Positions 47,519-56,068 of a stretch of DNA of 64,000 nucleotides are shown here, one piece after another. A program made the position numbers and the translations under genes. Under the pieces are notes generated by a model. It worked only from the letters and a program-made list of their open reading frames with translations. It made no database searches and was not told the DNA's origin. Positions within the stretch are counted from its first letter, which is position 1. Each line of letters opens with the position of its first letter. Source of the DNA: Parvibaculum sp046297875 (GTDB lineage Bacteria > Pseudomonadota > Alphaproteobacteria > Parvibaculales > Parvibaculaceae); assembly GCF_046297875.1 (NCBI RefSeq), contig NZ_JBKBHD010000001.1:930001-994000 (forward strand), in the 5' to 3' direction.

Positions 47519-49735
47519 ATGGCGGATTTAGCAAAGAATTGGCCCGTGGCGGTGAATGCCGCGGCGGGGCTCGTGCTGGCCGGTTTCATCGGCTGGCAGT
47601 TCATCGGCGGCAGCAGCGAGGAAGGGGCGCCTGCCCGGCCAACGGTGGCCGAAGCGCCGGCCGAGGCCGGGCCGCAGGAAGCGCCGCGCGTCGAGGGCGC
47701 CATCGGCGTCGATCTCGAACGGATCATCAATGCCGATAGCGAGCCCGGCAACTGGCTTGCCCATGGCCGGACCTTTGACGAGCAGCGGTTCTCGCCGCTC
47801 GACCAGATCACGGCGGACAATATCGGCGAGCTGTCGCTTGCCTGGTCGACAGACACCTATACGACGCGCGGCCTCGAGGCGACGCCGATCGTGGTGGATG
47901 GCGTCATGTATCTCTCGCTCAACTGGGGCATCGCCATTGCGGTCGATGCCAAGACGGGCGAGGAGCTCTGGCGCTTCGACCCGGAAGTGCCGGGCGAGTG
48001 GGGCCGCTATGGCTGTTGCGACGTCGTCAATCGCGGCGTCGCGGTCTGGAAGGGCCGCGTCTATACGGCGAGTTTCGACGGGCGGCTTTTCGCGCTCGAT
48101 GCGAAGGACGGTTCGGTCGTCTGGGAAGTGAACACGATCCCCGGACCGCCCTACACGATTACCGGCGCGCCACGCGTCTTCAACGACAAGGTCGTGATCG
48201 GCAATGGCGGCGGCGAGTATGGTGTGCGCGGCTACATCACGGCCTATGACACGGAGACGGGCGAAGAGGCATGGCGCTTCTACACGGTGCCGGGCGATCC
48301 TTCGCTGCCGCTCGAACATCCCGAACTCGAAGCCGCGGTGCCGACCTGGAAGGGCGGCGAGTGGTGGAAAGTCGGCGGCGGCGGCACGGCCTGGGACTCG
48401 ATGGTCTTCGAGCCCGAGACGAACACGCTTTATGTCGGCACCGGCAATGGCTCGCCCTGGACGCGCGCAATCCGCTCGCCCGGCGGCGGCGACAATCTCT
48501 ATCTCTCGTCGATCCTCGCGCTCAACGCCGATAGCGGCCGCATGAAGTGGTATTACCAGACGACGCCCGGCGACAACTGGGACTACACCGCGACGCAGCC
48601 CTTGATGCTCGCCGATATCGAGATCGACGGAAAACTGCGCAACGTCATCATGCAGGCGCCGAAAAACGGCTTCTTCTATGTGCTCGACCGCAACACGGGC
48701 GAGCTTCTCTCGGCCAATCCCTTCTCGACCGTCACATGGGCAAGCCATGTCGATCTCGAGACGGGCCGTCCTGTCGAAACGGGCGAAGGCGAATTCAACG
48801 ACCGCACGGCCTTCGTGCTGCCGTCTGCCAATGGCGCGCATAACTGGCACCCGATGGCGTTCCATCCGGGCACCGGTCTCGTCTATATCCCGACACAGGA
48901 TATCGCCGGTATCTATTCGCTCTCCGAACAATGGAAGCGCGACGGCGAATACGAGGTGAAGGAGAACTGGTGGAACACCGGCATCGACTGGACCGCCTAT
49001 GTCGACGCGATCAACGCGCTGCCGGAAATTCCGATGGAGAAGGGCTATCTCAAGGCCTGGGATCCGGTGAAGGGCGAAGCGCGCTGGCAGGCGGAATATC
49101 CCGCGCCGCTCAATGGCGGTGTGCTGGCGACGGCGGGCAATCTCGTCTTCCAGGGCACGGCGGATGGCTATTTCCATGCCTACAAGGCGGATACGGGCGA
49201 GCGCGTCTGGTCGCAATATATCCAGACCGGCATCGTCGCAGCGCCCGTGACCTATACGGTCGATGGCGAGCAATATGTCGCCGTGCTTGCGGGCTGGGGC
49301 GGCGTCAACATCGTCTCGGGCGATGCGCGCACATCGGCGGCGGCGCGCTATGGCAATGAAGGCCGGCTCATTGCCTTCAAGATCGGCGGCGGCGGGGAGC
49401 TGCCGCAGCTCGCGCTCCGGGATCAGTCGATCCCGGAATGGCCGGCGCTCACCGCTTCGGAAGAAGAGGTGCGGCATGGCGAGATCGGCTATGCGACCTA
49501 TTGCATGCTGTGCCATGGCGCGCTGGCGATTTCGCCCGGCGTCACGCCGGACCTTCGCCGCATGAACGAGAATGTGCGGGCGATGTTCGACGAGATCGTG
49601 CGCGGCGGCATTCTTTCCGACAATGGCATGGCAAGCTTCGCCGACCATCTTTCGGAAGAGGACGTGCAGGCGATCAAGTCCTATATCCAGAAGCGCGCGC
49701 TTGAAGACCGCGCGCGGCAGGAAGTCACGAACTGA
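47519..49735 (+). CDS. PQQ-dependent quinohemoprotein alcohol dehydrogenase
   Basis: This 738-aa enzyme is a type II alcohol dehydrogenase: an eight-bladed PQQ propeller and a C-terminal cytochrome c domain. The adjacent cysteines YGCCDVVNRG near residue 165 form the PQQ disulfide, GGGGTAWDSMVFEPE and the tryptophan repeat motifs match the family, and CMLCH near 661 binds heme c. The start (SD GGGGAGG at 47508) gives one membrane-spanning segment (about 11-30) that seems uncleaved, implying an inner-membrane anchor facing the periplasm. It oxidises an alcohol. No PQQ-synthesis genes are nearby. Confidence 0.93.
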   Translation: MADLAKNWPVAVNAAAGLVLAGFIGWQFIGGSSEEGAPARPTVAEAPAEAGPQEAPRVEGAIGVDLERIINADSEPGNWLAHGRTFDEQRFSPLDQITADNIGELSLAWSTDTYTTRGLEATPIVVDGVMYLSLNWGIAIAVDAKTGEELWRFDPEVPGEWGRYGCCDVVNRGVAVWKGRVYTASFDGRLFALDAKDGSVVWEVNTIPGPPYTITGAPRVFNDKVVIGNGGGEYGVRGYITAYDTETGEEAWRFYTVPGDPSLPLEHPELEAAVPTWKGGEWWKVGGGGTAWDSMVFEPETNTLYVGTGNGSPWTRAIRSPGGGDNLYLSSILALNADSGRMKWYYQTTPGDNWDYTATQPLMLADIEIDGKLRNVIMQAPKNGFFYVLDRNTGELLSANPFSTVTWASHVDLETGRPVETGEGEFNDRTAFVLPSANGAHNWHPMAFHPGTGLVYIPTQDIAGIYSLSEQWKRDGEYEVKENWWNTGIDWTAYVDAINALPEIPMEKGYLKAWDPVKGEARWQAEYPAPLNGGVLATAGNLVFQGTADGYFHAYKADTGERVWSQYIQTGIVAAPVTYTVDGEQYVAVLAGWGGVNIVSGDARTSAAARYGNEGRLIAFKIGGGGELPQLALRDQSIPEWPALTASEEEVRHGEIGYATYCMLCHGALAISPGVTPDLRRMNENVRAMFDEIVRGGILSDNGMASFADHLSEEDVQAIKSYIQKRALEDRARQEVTN

Positions 49736-49756
49736 TCCTGCGGGAGCGGACGGAAA

Positions 49757-49784
49757 AGCCCCGGCAGCGATGCCGGGGCTTTTT
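49757..49784 (+). terminator. Bidirectional-looking terminator after the PQQ dehydrogenase
   Basis: AGCCCCGGCA/TGCCGGGGCT (10 bp, 49757-49766 with 49771-49780), loop GCGA, T-run TTTT after and A-run before. It separates the convergent dehydrogenase and amidase genes and can serve both. Confidence 0.9.
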
Positions 49785-51142
49785 CATTTGAGTAAGCGCT
49801 CGAGCGAGAGGGCGAGGGTCAGCAGCTTTTCCTCCGTATGGGGAGCGCCCTGCAGCATGAGGCCGATGGGCAGGCCCTTGTCGTCGATACCGCATGGAAG
49901 CGTGATCGCCGCGAGGCCAAGCTGATTGCCGATGGTCGTGTTGCGCAGTGCGAGCCGGTTTGCGCGGCCGTAAGCCTCGCCGCCGGCCTCAAGTTCCGCG
50001 ATGGGCGGCGGCGCAATGGCAACGGTGGACAGGATCACGGCGTCGGCGCCTGCTGTCGCTGCAAGATAGCGCGTATTGATCTCGCGGCGCTTCAGGTCGC
50101 CGCGCACGAGATCGCCCGCCATCAGTCTTTCGCCCGCCATCACGCGATCAAAGACGGGACGATAGATGAGGTCTTCGTTCGCGGCGAGCATCTCGCCCCA
50201 TTGCGCAAAGGCCTCGGCGACGAGGCGGCTTGCCTTCGGGTCCCAGGCAAGGGTGTGAACCTCGTCGAGTTCGGGCAGCGGATGTTCGACGATCCGCGCG
50301 CCGGCGCGGACGAGGCGGCGGACGGCATTGTCGAGGGCGGAGCGGATGGGCGGCTCGACGCTTTCCCAGACGACGCCGCCGGATGGCAGCCAGAAGGTGG
50401 CGCGCGAAAGATCGGCCGCATGGAGCTGGCGAGCCTCGCGTCCCTCAAGGAGGGCGAGCAACGCATTCGCGTCTTCCACATCTTTCGCAAGCGGGCCAAC
50501 CGTGTCGAATGTCGGCGAGAGCGGCACGGTGCCGGTGAGCGGCAGGCGGCCTGCCGTGGTTTTCAATCCGACAAGCCCGTTCCAGGCGGCGGGAATGCGC
50601 ACCGAGCCGCCTGTGTCGGTGCCGATGGCGGCGGGCGCGAGACCGGCCGCGACCGAGACGCCCGCCCCGGCGGACGAACCGCCCGGTACACGCTCGATCT
50701 TCTCGTCATGGGGATTTGCGGGCGTCCCGAATTTCGGATTGATGCCGAGGCCGGAGAAAGCGAGTTCCGTCATCGTGGTCTTGCCGAGTGCGACACTGCC
50801 CAGGCGCGTTGCGCGGGCAAGCACTTCGGCGTCCTGCGCCGGCATGCGGGATTTGAGCGCGAGCGAGCCGCCTGCCGTTGCCTCGCCCGCGACATCGAAG
50901 AGGTCCTTCCAGGACAGCGGCACGCCGTCGAGCGCATGGCGGCGCAAGCCCCGTTCCGCGCGCTCGCTTGCGGCTTCGGCTTCGGCGCGCGCGCGGCGCT
51001 CCAGAAGGCGCACATAGATGCGCCGGCCGGGGTCCATGAGGCTCGCGCGTTCGAGAAATTCTTCCGTCACTTCGCGCGGATCGGCCTTGCCCGACTCGAA
51101 GGCGCGGCCAAGTTCAAGTGCGGTCTTGTCTGCGAAACTCAT
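49784..51142 (-). CDS. Amidase (amidase signature family)
   Basis: This 452-aa protein carries the amidase signature: the catalytic Ser-cisSer-Lys set with Lys in PLSWKDLFDVAGEATAGG, GGSSAGAGVSVAAGLAPAA near residue 152 and GTDTGGSVRIPAAWNGLVG. It hydrolyses an amide such as indole-acetamide or another carboxamide; it is not GatA, as no gatBC lie nearby. Length fits. No signal peptide. It is divergent from the UbiH-like gene at 51238 and convergent with the PQQ dehydrogenase. Confidence 0.9.
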   Translation of the reverse strand: MSFADKTALELGRAFESGKADPREVTEEFLERASLMDPGRRIYVRLLERRARAEAEAASERAERGLRRHALDGVPLSWKDLFDVAGEATAGGSLALKSRMPAQDAEVLARATRLGSVALGKTTMTELAFSGLGINPKFGTPANPHDEKIERVPGGSSAGAGVSVAAGLAPAAIGTDTGGSVRIPAAWNGLVGLKTTAGRLPLTGTVPLSPTFDTVGPLAKDVEDANALLALLEGREARQLHAADLSRATFWLPSGGVVWESVEPPIRSALDNAVRRLVRAGARIVEHPLPELDEVHTLAWDPKASRLVAEAFAQWGEMLAANEDLIYRPVFDRVMAGERLMAGDLVRGDLKRREINTRYLAATAGADAVILSTVAIAPPPIAELEAGGEAYGRANRLALRNTTIGNQLGLAAITLPCGIDDKGLPIGLMLQGAPHTEEKLLTLALSLERLLK

Positions 51143-51237
51143 CTGTCCTGCTCCTGCGAGGCGCAGAGTAGGCCGCGAGGCTCCTTGCGTCCATCCGCCA
51201 CTTGCCTTTCGCGGCTGCCCGGCCGATCTTCCATGCC

Positions 51238-52461
51238 ATGAAACCGGACAGCGACATTCTGATCGTCGGCGGCGGGCTTTCGGGCCTGCCGCTCGCGCTT
51301 GCCTGCGCGCAAGGGGGCCTCAGCGTGACGGTTGTCGATGCGCTCGATCCTGCGACGGCGACGGATGCGAAATTCGACGGGCGCGTGTCGGCGATTGCCT
51401 TTGCGTCCTGCCGGATGCTGGCGCAGCTCGGCGTGACGCAGCACCTCAGCGGACAGATGCAGCCCATCAACGACATCATGGTGTCGGACGGGCGGGTGCG
51501 CGAAGGGGCGTCTCCTTTCTTCCTCCATTTCGATCACAAGGAAATCGGCGACGAACCGCTTGGGCATCTGATCGAGAACCGGCATATGCGGATCGCGCTG
51601 CAGAAGGCGGTGACGGATCAGCCGCTGATCCGTTTGATCGCGCCGCAAAGCGTGAAGCGTGTGGCGTATGGCGCGCAGGCGGTCGCGACGCTCGGCAATG
51701 GCGAGACGGTTTCCGCGCGGCTCTGCTTTGCGGCCGACGGGCGCGGCTCGCCGGTGCGCGAGGCGGCGGGCATCAAGACGGTCGGCTGGGATTACGGGCA
51801 GACGGGCATCGTCTGCACGGTCGAGCATGAGGTGCCGCATGAAGGCGTGGCGCAGGAATATTTCCTCCCCGGCGGGCCTTTTGCGATATTGCCGATGGTC
51901 GGCAACCGCGCCTCGCTCGTCTGGACGGAAAAGACAGAGGATGCGAAGGCGATCCTCTCGCTTTCCGACGAAGCCTTCGCGGACGAGATGCGCGCGCGCT
52001 TCGGCGATTATCTCGGGGCCTGCGCGCCTGTCGGCCCGCGCTGGTCCTATCCGCTGACGCTGCAGCTTGCGCGCGACTATGTGCGTCCGCGGCTCGCGCT
52101 GATCGGCGATGCGGCGCATGGCATTCATCCGATTGCGGGGCAGGGGCTCAATCTGGGGCTCCGCGATGTGGCAGCGGCGGCGGAAGTCGTCGTGGATGCC
52201 GCGCGGCTCGGCCGCGATATCGGCGCGCTCGATGTGCTGGAGCGTTACCAGCGCTGGCGGCGCTTCGACAATGTGGCGCTGTCCTTGCTGATGGACGGGC
52301 TCAACCGCCTCTTCTCCAACGATATCGGCCCGGTGCGCCTTGCGCGCGATCTCGGGCTCGGGCTCGTGCAGCAGATCGGCCCGGCGCGCCGCTTCTTCAT
52401 GCGCCATGCAGGTGGCGTGGTCGGCGATCTGCCGAGATTGCTCAGGGGCGAGGCGGTTTGA
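51238..52461 (+). CDS. UbiH/COQ6-family FAD monooxygenase (ubiquinone biosynthesis)
   Basis: This 407-aa flavoprotein hydroxylase starts MKPDSDILIVGGGLSGLPL with the FAD-binding motif, has FDGRVSAIAFASCRML near 50 and GDAAHGIHPIAGQGLNLG with the second FAD motif near 300. Members hydroxylate the benzoquinone ring during ubiquinone synthesis (UbiH, UbiF or UbiI). Which ring position cannot be told. The longer frame to 51202 is not supported. It ends 3 nt before the convergent DUF971 gene stop. Confidence 0.92.
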   Translation: MKPDSDILIVGGGLSGLPLALACAQGGLSVTVVDALDPATATDAKFDGRVSAIAFASCRMLAQLGVTQHLSGQMQPINDIMVSDGRVREGASPFFLHFDHKEIGDEPLGHLIENRHMRIALQKAVTDQPLIRLIAPQSVKRVAYGAQAVATLGNGETVSARLCFAADGRGSPVREAAGIKTVGWDYGQTGIVCTVEHEVPHEGVAQEYFLPGGPFAILPMVGNRASLVWTEKTEDAKAILSLSDEAFADEMRARFGDYLGACAPVGPRWSYPLTLQLARDYVRPRLALIGDAAHGIHPIAGQGLNLGLRDVAAAAEVVVDAARLGRDIGALDVLERYQRWRRFDNVALSLLMDGLNRLFSNDIGPVRLARDLGLGLVQQIGPARRFFMRHAGGVVGDLPRLLRGEAV

Positions 52462-52464
52462 CCC

Positions 52465-52827
52465 TCACTCCCGGCTCAGGCCCTGACGCTCCAGCGCGGT
52501 GAGGTAATCCGTCCAGAGCTTGTCGCTGTCGCGGCCCAGACGGTAGAGCGTGTCCCAGGTGTAGAGGCCGGTGTCGTGGCCGTCGCCGAAGACGATGCGG
52601 ACCGCGTAATTGCCGACAGGTTCGAGCGCCACGATGGCGACATTGGCCTTGCCGGGCACGGTCTTTTTCTGGCTCGGCCCATGCCCTTGCACTTCGGCGG
52701 AAGGGCTTTCGACGCGCAGCAACTCGGCGGGCAGGCGGAAATGCGCGCCGTCATCGAAACTGACTTCGAGGATGCGTTCGGCTTTTTTCAGCTTGAGGCC
52801 GGTCGGCCAGGGCCCGCTTTCGGTCAT
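52465..52827 (-). CDS. DUF971 domain protein
   Basis: This 120-aa protein has the DUF971 (gamma-butyrobetaine hydroxylase-like N-terminal) domain: FDDGAHFRLPAELLRVESPS and VGNYAVRIVFGDGHDTGLY, TWDTLYRLG. In bacteria the small stand-alone form is often linked to iron-sulfur protein or cofactor biology, unproven. It is the last gene of a four-gene minus-strand operon (CnoX-like, LON-like, Trm112-like, DUF971), 6 nt after the Trm112 gene. Confidence 0.9.
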   Translation of the reverse strand: MTESGPWPTGLKLKKAERILEVSFDDGAHFRLPAELLRVESPSAEVQGHGPSQKKTVPGKANVAIVALEPVGNYAVRIVFGDGHDTGLYTWDTLYRLGRDSDKLWTDYLTALERQGLSRE

Positions 52828-52833
52828 TCCGCG

Positions 52834-53052
52834 TCACTCATCGTCGAGCGCGCGCGCCTCATCCGTCAGCATGATCGGAATGCCGTCGCGGATCGGAAAG
52901 GCGAGGCGGGCCTTGTCGGAAATCAATTCCTGCTTGTCGCGGTCGTAGCGCAGTGTCGATTTCGTCACCGGGCAGACGAGAATTTCGAGAAGCTTCGGGT
53001 CCACTTCCATTTTCGGCGCGGGCGCGCCTTCCTGTGTATTCGCCTCGGTCAT
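52834..53052 (-). CDS. Trm112-family small protein
   Basis: This 72-aa protein contains KLLEILVCPVTKSTLRYDRD and LAFPIRDGIPIMLTDEAR, the Trm112/YcaR signature. Eukaryotic Trm112 activates methyltransferases; bacterial relatives are poorly known. The second zinc-cysteine pair is missing here, as in many bacterial members. ATG 53052 has GGAAG upstream; the longer frame to 53502 lies in the upstream gene. It is 14 nt after the LON-like gene. Confidence 0.92.
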   Translation of the reverse strand: MTEANTQEGAPAPKMEVDPKLLEILVCPVTKSTLRYDRDKQELISDKARLAFPIRDGIPIMLTDEARALDDE

Positions 53053-53066
53053 TCGTTTCTTCCGTT

Positions 53067-53750
53067 CTATTGAACCGTCGCATCGCCGGGCGAAACCTCG
53101 CGCAGCGCCTTTTCGGTGAGGGCGATCAGCATCTGGTTGCGGTCTTCGAGCGTCTTCGCCTCGAGCAGCGCCTGTTTCTCGCGCGGGCCATAGGGGCTGA
53201 TGGTGCAAAGCGAGTTCACCAGCGTCTCGTTGGAGGAAAGACGGATCGCGCGCCAGTCCGCCTGCAGTCCGTGCGTATCGAGATATTCCTTCAGGATTTC
53301 GAGGAGCCGCTCGCGGCTCACCTCCTCCTGCCCTTCGCCGGCGGTAAGGTCGCCCGCGAATTCGTCCCAGGCGATCTCGAACTGGCGATAGGGCGTCATG
53401 GCGGCAAGTTCGTTCTTCAACCGGAAGCGCATGATGCCCGTCAGCGTGATGACGATGCGGCCATCGCCCGTCTCCGCCCAGGAGGTAATGCGGCCCGCGC
53501 AACCGATGGCGCAGAGGGGCGGCGTCTTGCCCTCGATCTGCGAGGCGAGGATCGCCGCTTCGCCGTCCGGCTGCACCATGCCGATGATGCGCTCGGTGCG
53601 CATCGCGTCATCGACCATTTTCAGGTAGCGGGGCTCGAAGATGTTGAGCGGCAATTGTCCGCGCGGCAGCAATATCGCACCGGCAAGCGGAAAGACGGGG
53701 ATCACCCCCGGCAGGTCACCCGTGCTGCGATATTGATCCGTGAGCCCCAT
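53067..53750 (-). CDS. LON-substrate-binding domain protein (ATPase-free)
   Basis: This 227-aa protein is the N-terminal domain of Lon protease without AAA+ and protease parts: IPVFPLAGAILLPRGQLPLN, IFEPRYLKMVDDAMR and GCAGRITSWAETGDGRIVIT fit it well. Stand-alone forms are thought to bind unfolded proteins or substrates. It lies between the thioredoxin-TPR (CnoX) and Trm112-like genes, suggesting a shared role in protein quality control. Spacing to the upstream gene is 8 nt. Confidence 0.93.
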   Translation of the reverse strand: MGLTDQYRSTGDLPGVIPVFPLAGAILLPRGQLPLNIFEPRYLKMVDDAMRTERIIGMVQPDGEAAILASQIEGKTPPLCAIGCAGRITSWAETGDGRIVITLTGIMRFRLKNELAAMTPYRQFEIAWDEFAGDLTAGEGQEEVSRERLLEILKEYLDTHGLQADWRAIRLSSNETLVNSLCTISPYGPREKQALLEAKTLEDRNQMLIALTEKALREVSPGDATVQ

Positions 53751-53758
53751 ATTGCGGC

Positions 53759-54667
53759 CTAGCTGAAAAGGATCGAGGAAAGGCGGCGCCTGCCGCTCAG
53801 CGTGATCTCGTCCTTCGGGCCATAGGCGTCGAAGAATTCGACAAGCTGCTTGCGGGCTGCCTGTTCGTTCCAGTTGCGGTCATATTCGATGCTGATGAGA
53901 AGCTGGTCGACGGCGCCTTCGCGGTCGCCGCGCGCATTGAGCGCGAGTGCAAGGTCGAAACGCGCCTGATGATTCTTCGGGTTCGCTTCCACTTTCGCCT
54001 GCAGTTCAGCGATGTCGCCGAGATCGCCCGCCTTTTCTGCAAGTGAGAGGGCGGCCTGAGCGGCGGCGATTTCGGCATCGCTGCGCGCATCGGGGCGCAC
54101 CAGCGCCAGCGTCTGTTTCGCGCGGTCGAGATCGCCCGCCGCGATGTAGCAGCGCGCAAGGCCCGCCACGGCGGCGGGATTGCCCGGCTCTTCCTGGGCT
54201 GCCTGCGCAAAGGCCTGCGCGGCGCGCGAGAGATCGCCAGCGTCAAAGGCCTCGCGGCCGATTTCGATGAGTTCTTCGGCAGGTGAGGGGCCCGTGTCGC
54301 CGGCAAGGCGGGCGATGAAGGCCTTGACCTGGCTTTCCGGCATCGCGCCCATGAAGCCGTCGACCGGCTGGCCATTCTTGAAGGCGAAGACAGCCGGGAT
54401 CGACTGGATGCGAAGCTGCTGGGCGATTTCGGGCTCGTCGTCGATATTCATCTTCACGAGCTTCACGGCGCCGCGCGCCGACCGGACCGCATTTTCGAGG
54501 ATCGGCGTCAGCTGCTTGCAGGGGCCGCACCAGGGCGCCCAGAAATCGACCAGCACGGGCACATGGCGAGAGGCCTCGATCACGTCCTTGCCGAAATTGC
54601 GGGTCGTGGTATCGACGATGAGGTCGTCCGCGCCCGCCATGCTGCCCTGTCCGATGATCGGTTCCAT
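53759..54667 (-). CDS. Thioredoxin-TPR protein, CnoX/YbbN-like
   Basis: This 302-aa protein joins a thioredoxin domain (residues 18-125, active site WCGPC with cysteines 47 and 50) and a C-terminal TPR-like domain (about 145-290). CnoX binds unfolded proteins under oxidative bleach stress; E. coli YbbN lacks the CXXC, while this one retains it, so it may have redox activity. ATG 54667 (MEPIIGQGSM) was chosen; a longer frame to 54715 has little support. First gene of the quality-control-like operon. Confidence 0.93.
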   Translation of the reverse strand: MEPIIGQGSMAGADDLIVDTTTRNFGKDVIEASRHVPVLVDFWAPWCGPCKQLTPILENAVRSARGAVKLVKMNIDDEPEIAQQLRIQSIPAVFAFKNGQPVDGFMGAMPESQVKAFIARLAGDTGPSPAEELIEIGREAFDAGDLSRAAQAFAQAAQEEPGNPAAVAGLARCYIAAGDLDRAKQTLALVRPDARSDAEIAAAQAALSLAEKAGDLGDIAELQAKVEANPKNHQARFDLALALNARGDREGAVDQLLISIEYDRNWNEQAARKQLVEFFDAYGPKDEITLSGRRRLSSILFS

Positions 54668-54866
54668 CTGCCGTTCCGTTCTGTTCTGCCGGTCTTGCCG
54701 CCGCTTCGTCTCCATGAAGATGGAGCGGCGCGCTTGCGAAACAATGGTTTAGCGGGCGGCTGGCAAGGGCGCAAGGAAGCGCGAATTTTTGGTGACGCGC
54801 CCTGTATTTGCAGGATTGCCTCCCCATTTATGGAACGTCTTCGGGCGGCTTTTGGGGGAGGAATCC

Positions 54867-55277
54867 ATGTCGCAGGCCTTGTTTCGCATTGTTGTCGCGC
54901 TTTCGGGCGCGATCGTGCTTCTGCTGGCGCTCAATATCGTGATGGGTGGCGTCGCCACCGCCGGCTGGCGCGGCGAGCGGCCCTTCTTCGCGGTGACGGA
55001 TGATGAGCAGTTCCGGCTGATCGACAGCCATACGCGGTTTCTGGGCGGGCTTTTTGCCGCCACAGGGCTTGTGCTTCTTCTCGGCGCGCTCGATCCGCGG
55101 AAATATGCGCAGGCGCTCAATGTGGTCTTTATCGGGATTTTCCTCGGCGGCCTTGCGCGCTTTGCAAAGCCGGACATGGAAGCCTTCATGACCTCCGATG
55201 TGGGCACGGCGCTTGCGGCCGAGCTGATCCTCATGCCGGTGCTTGCCTTCTGGCTCAGCCGTCTCCGGCGGGGCTGA
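54867..55277 (+). CDS. DUF4345 membrane protein
   Basis: This 136-aa protein has four predicted membrane helices (about 8-27, 56-75, 83-101, 112-130) and the DUF4345 pattern RLIDSHTRFLGGLFAATGL and FIGIFLGGLARF. No function is known. ATG 54867 follows a strong GGGGGAGGA site 5 nt upstream. The 3' end overlaps the convergent YbaK gene by 23 nt. Confidence 0.87.
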   Translation: MSQALFRIVVALSGAIVLLLALNIVMGGVATAGWRGERPFFAVTDDEQFRLIDSHTRFLGGLFAATGLVLLLGALDPRKYAQALNVVFIGIFLGGLARFAKPDMEAFMTSDVGTALAAELILMPVLAFWLSRLRRG

Positions 55278-55800
55278 CGGCGGCCTCTAGATCGAGGATC
55301 AGCGGGTCATGCCCGGTTTCCTTGAGGAATCTCAGGAAATCGGACTGGGAAAGCGCCGTCGTGGCCGTATTTTCGAGCGGATGATAGTTGAGCCGCTCAT
55401 GGCCGAGCATCGGCGCGTCCAGCACCACAGTGACGCGGTGCTCGCGGTCGTTCACGAGCGCAAAGGGCGTGACCGAGCCGGGGCGGACGCCAAGCACCTC
55501 CCACATCAGCTCCGCATTGCCGAAGGAAAGCCGCGCCGAGCCGATGGGCTTCGAGAGGCTGTTCAGCTTCAGGTCGCGATGTTCCTCGGTGACGATGAGA
55601 AAGAGGCGGCCCTTCTTGTCTTTCAGGAAGAGGTTCTTGCAGAAGGCGCCCTCGCGCTCATGGGCGGCCCATGTGGCGCGGTGCGCCAGCGCCTCCTCAA
55701 CGGTGTGCAGGGGCGGGTGGTCGCGCGTCTCGTGGGGGATGCCCTTTTCCGCAAGCCAGGCCAGGAATTCGGCTTTGGTGGTCAGTTTCGCTGCGCTCAT
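55255..55800 (-). CDS. YbaK/ProX-type aminoacyl-tRNA deacylase
   Basis: This 181-aa protein has the YbaK/ProRS-editing fold: FCKNLFLKDKKGRLFLIVT, LSFGNAELMWEVLGVRPGSV, TPFALVNDREHRVTVVLD and NTATTALSQSDFLRFL. Such proteins clear mischarged tRNA (for example Ala-tRNA-Pro). The conserved lysine of the editing site is in NLFLKD. ATG 55800 is the standard start; a longer frame to 55869 exists. It ends inside the DUF4345 gene on the other strand. Confidence 0.92.
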   Translation of the reverse strand: MSAAKLTTKAEFLAWLAEKGIPHETRDHPPLHTVEEALAHRATWAAHEREGAFCKNLFLKDKKGRLFLIVTEEHRDLKLNSLSKPIGSARLSFGNAELMWEVLGVRPGSVTPFALVNDREHRVTVVLDAPMLGHERLNYHPLENTATTALSQSDFLRFLKETGHDPLILDLEAAVSPAGDG

Positions 55801-55946
55801 GCCCCTTGATTGGCATGGGGAAGGGCGGCCCGCAAGGGCACGTAAATCCGCGCAATTCCGCTCTTGCAAAGGCTCAAACGATGGGTCATAACACCGCCCT
55901 CACAGCCGGTTGGCGCCTTTCGGGGCCTCGGACGGCTGACCTGGAT

Positions 55947-56021
55947 GCGGGCGTAGCTCAGGGGTAGAGCACAACCTTGCCAAGGTTGGGGTCGTGAGTT
56001 CGAATCTCATCGCCCGCTCCA
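55947..56021 (+). tRNA. tRNA-Gly (anticodon GCC)
   Basis: A complete cloverleaf: acceptor GCGGGCG pairs with CGCCCGC, D arm GCTC/GAGC, anticodon stem CAACC/GGTTG with loop TTGCCAA (anticodon GCC), T arm GTGAG/CTCAT with loop TTCGAAT, discriminator T and an encoded CCA. It lies in the spacer upstream of the SEC-C gene. Confidence 0.97.
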
Positions 56022-56027
56022 ATTTGC

Positions 56028-56056
56028 AAAGCCGCCTTATGGGCGGCTTTTTCTTT
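56028..56056 (+). terminator. Terminator after tRNA-Gly
   Basis: AAAGCCGCC pairs with GGCGGCTTT (56028-56036 with 56042-56050) followed by TTCTTTT. It sits 6 nt after the tRNA and 13 nt before the SEC-C start, so the latter may need its own promoter or readthrough. Confidence 0.85.
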
Positions 56057-56068
56057 TCGAGGTGTCCG

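Noticed and set aside
47528..49648. 706-aa minus-strand frame
   Set aside because: Antisense shadow of the PQQ dehydrogenase, which has full family motifs on the plus strand.
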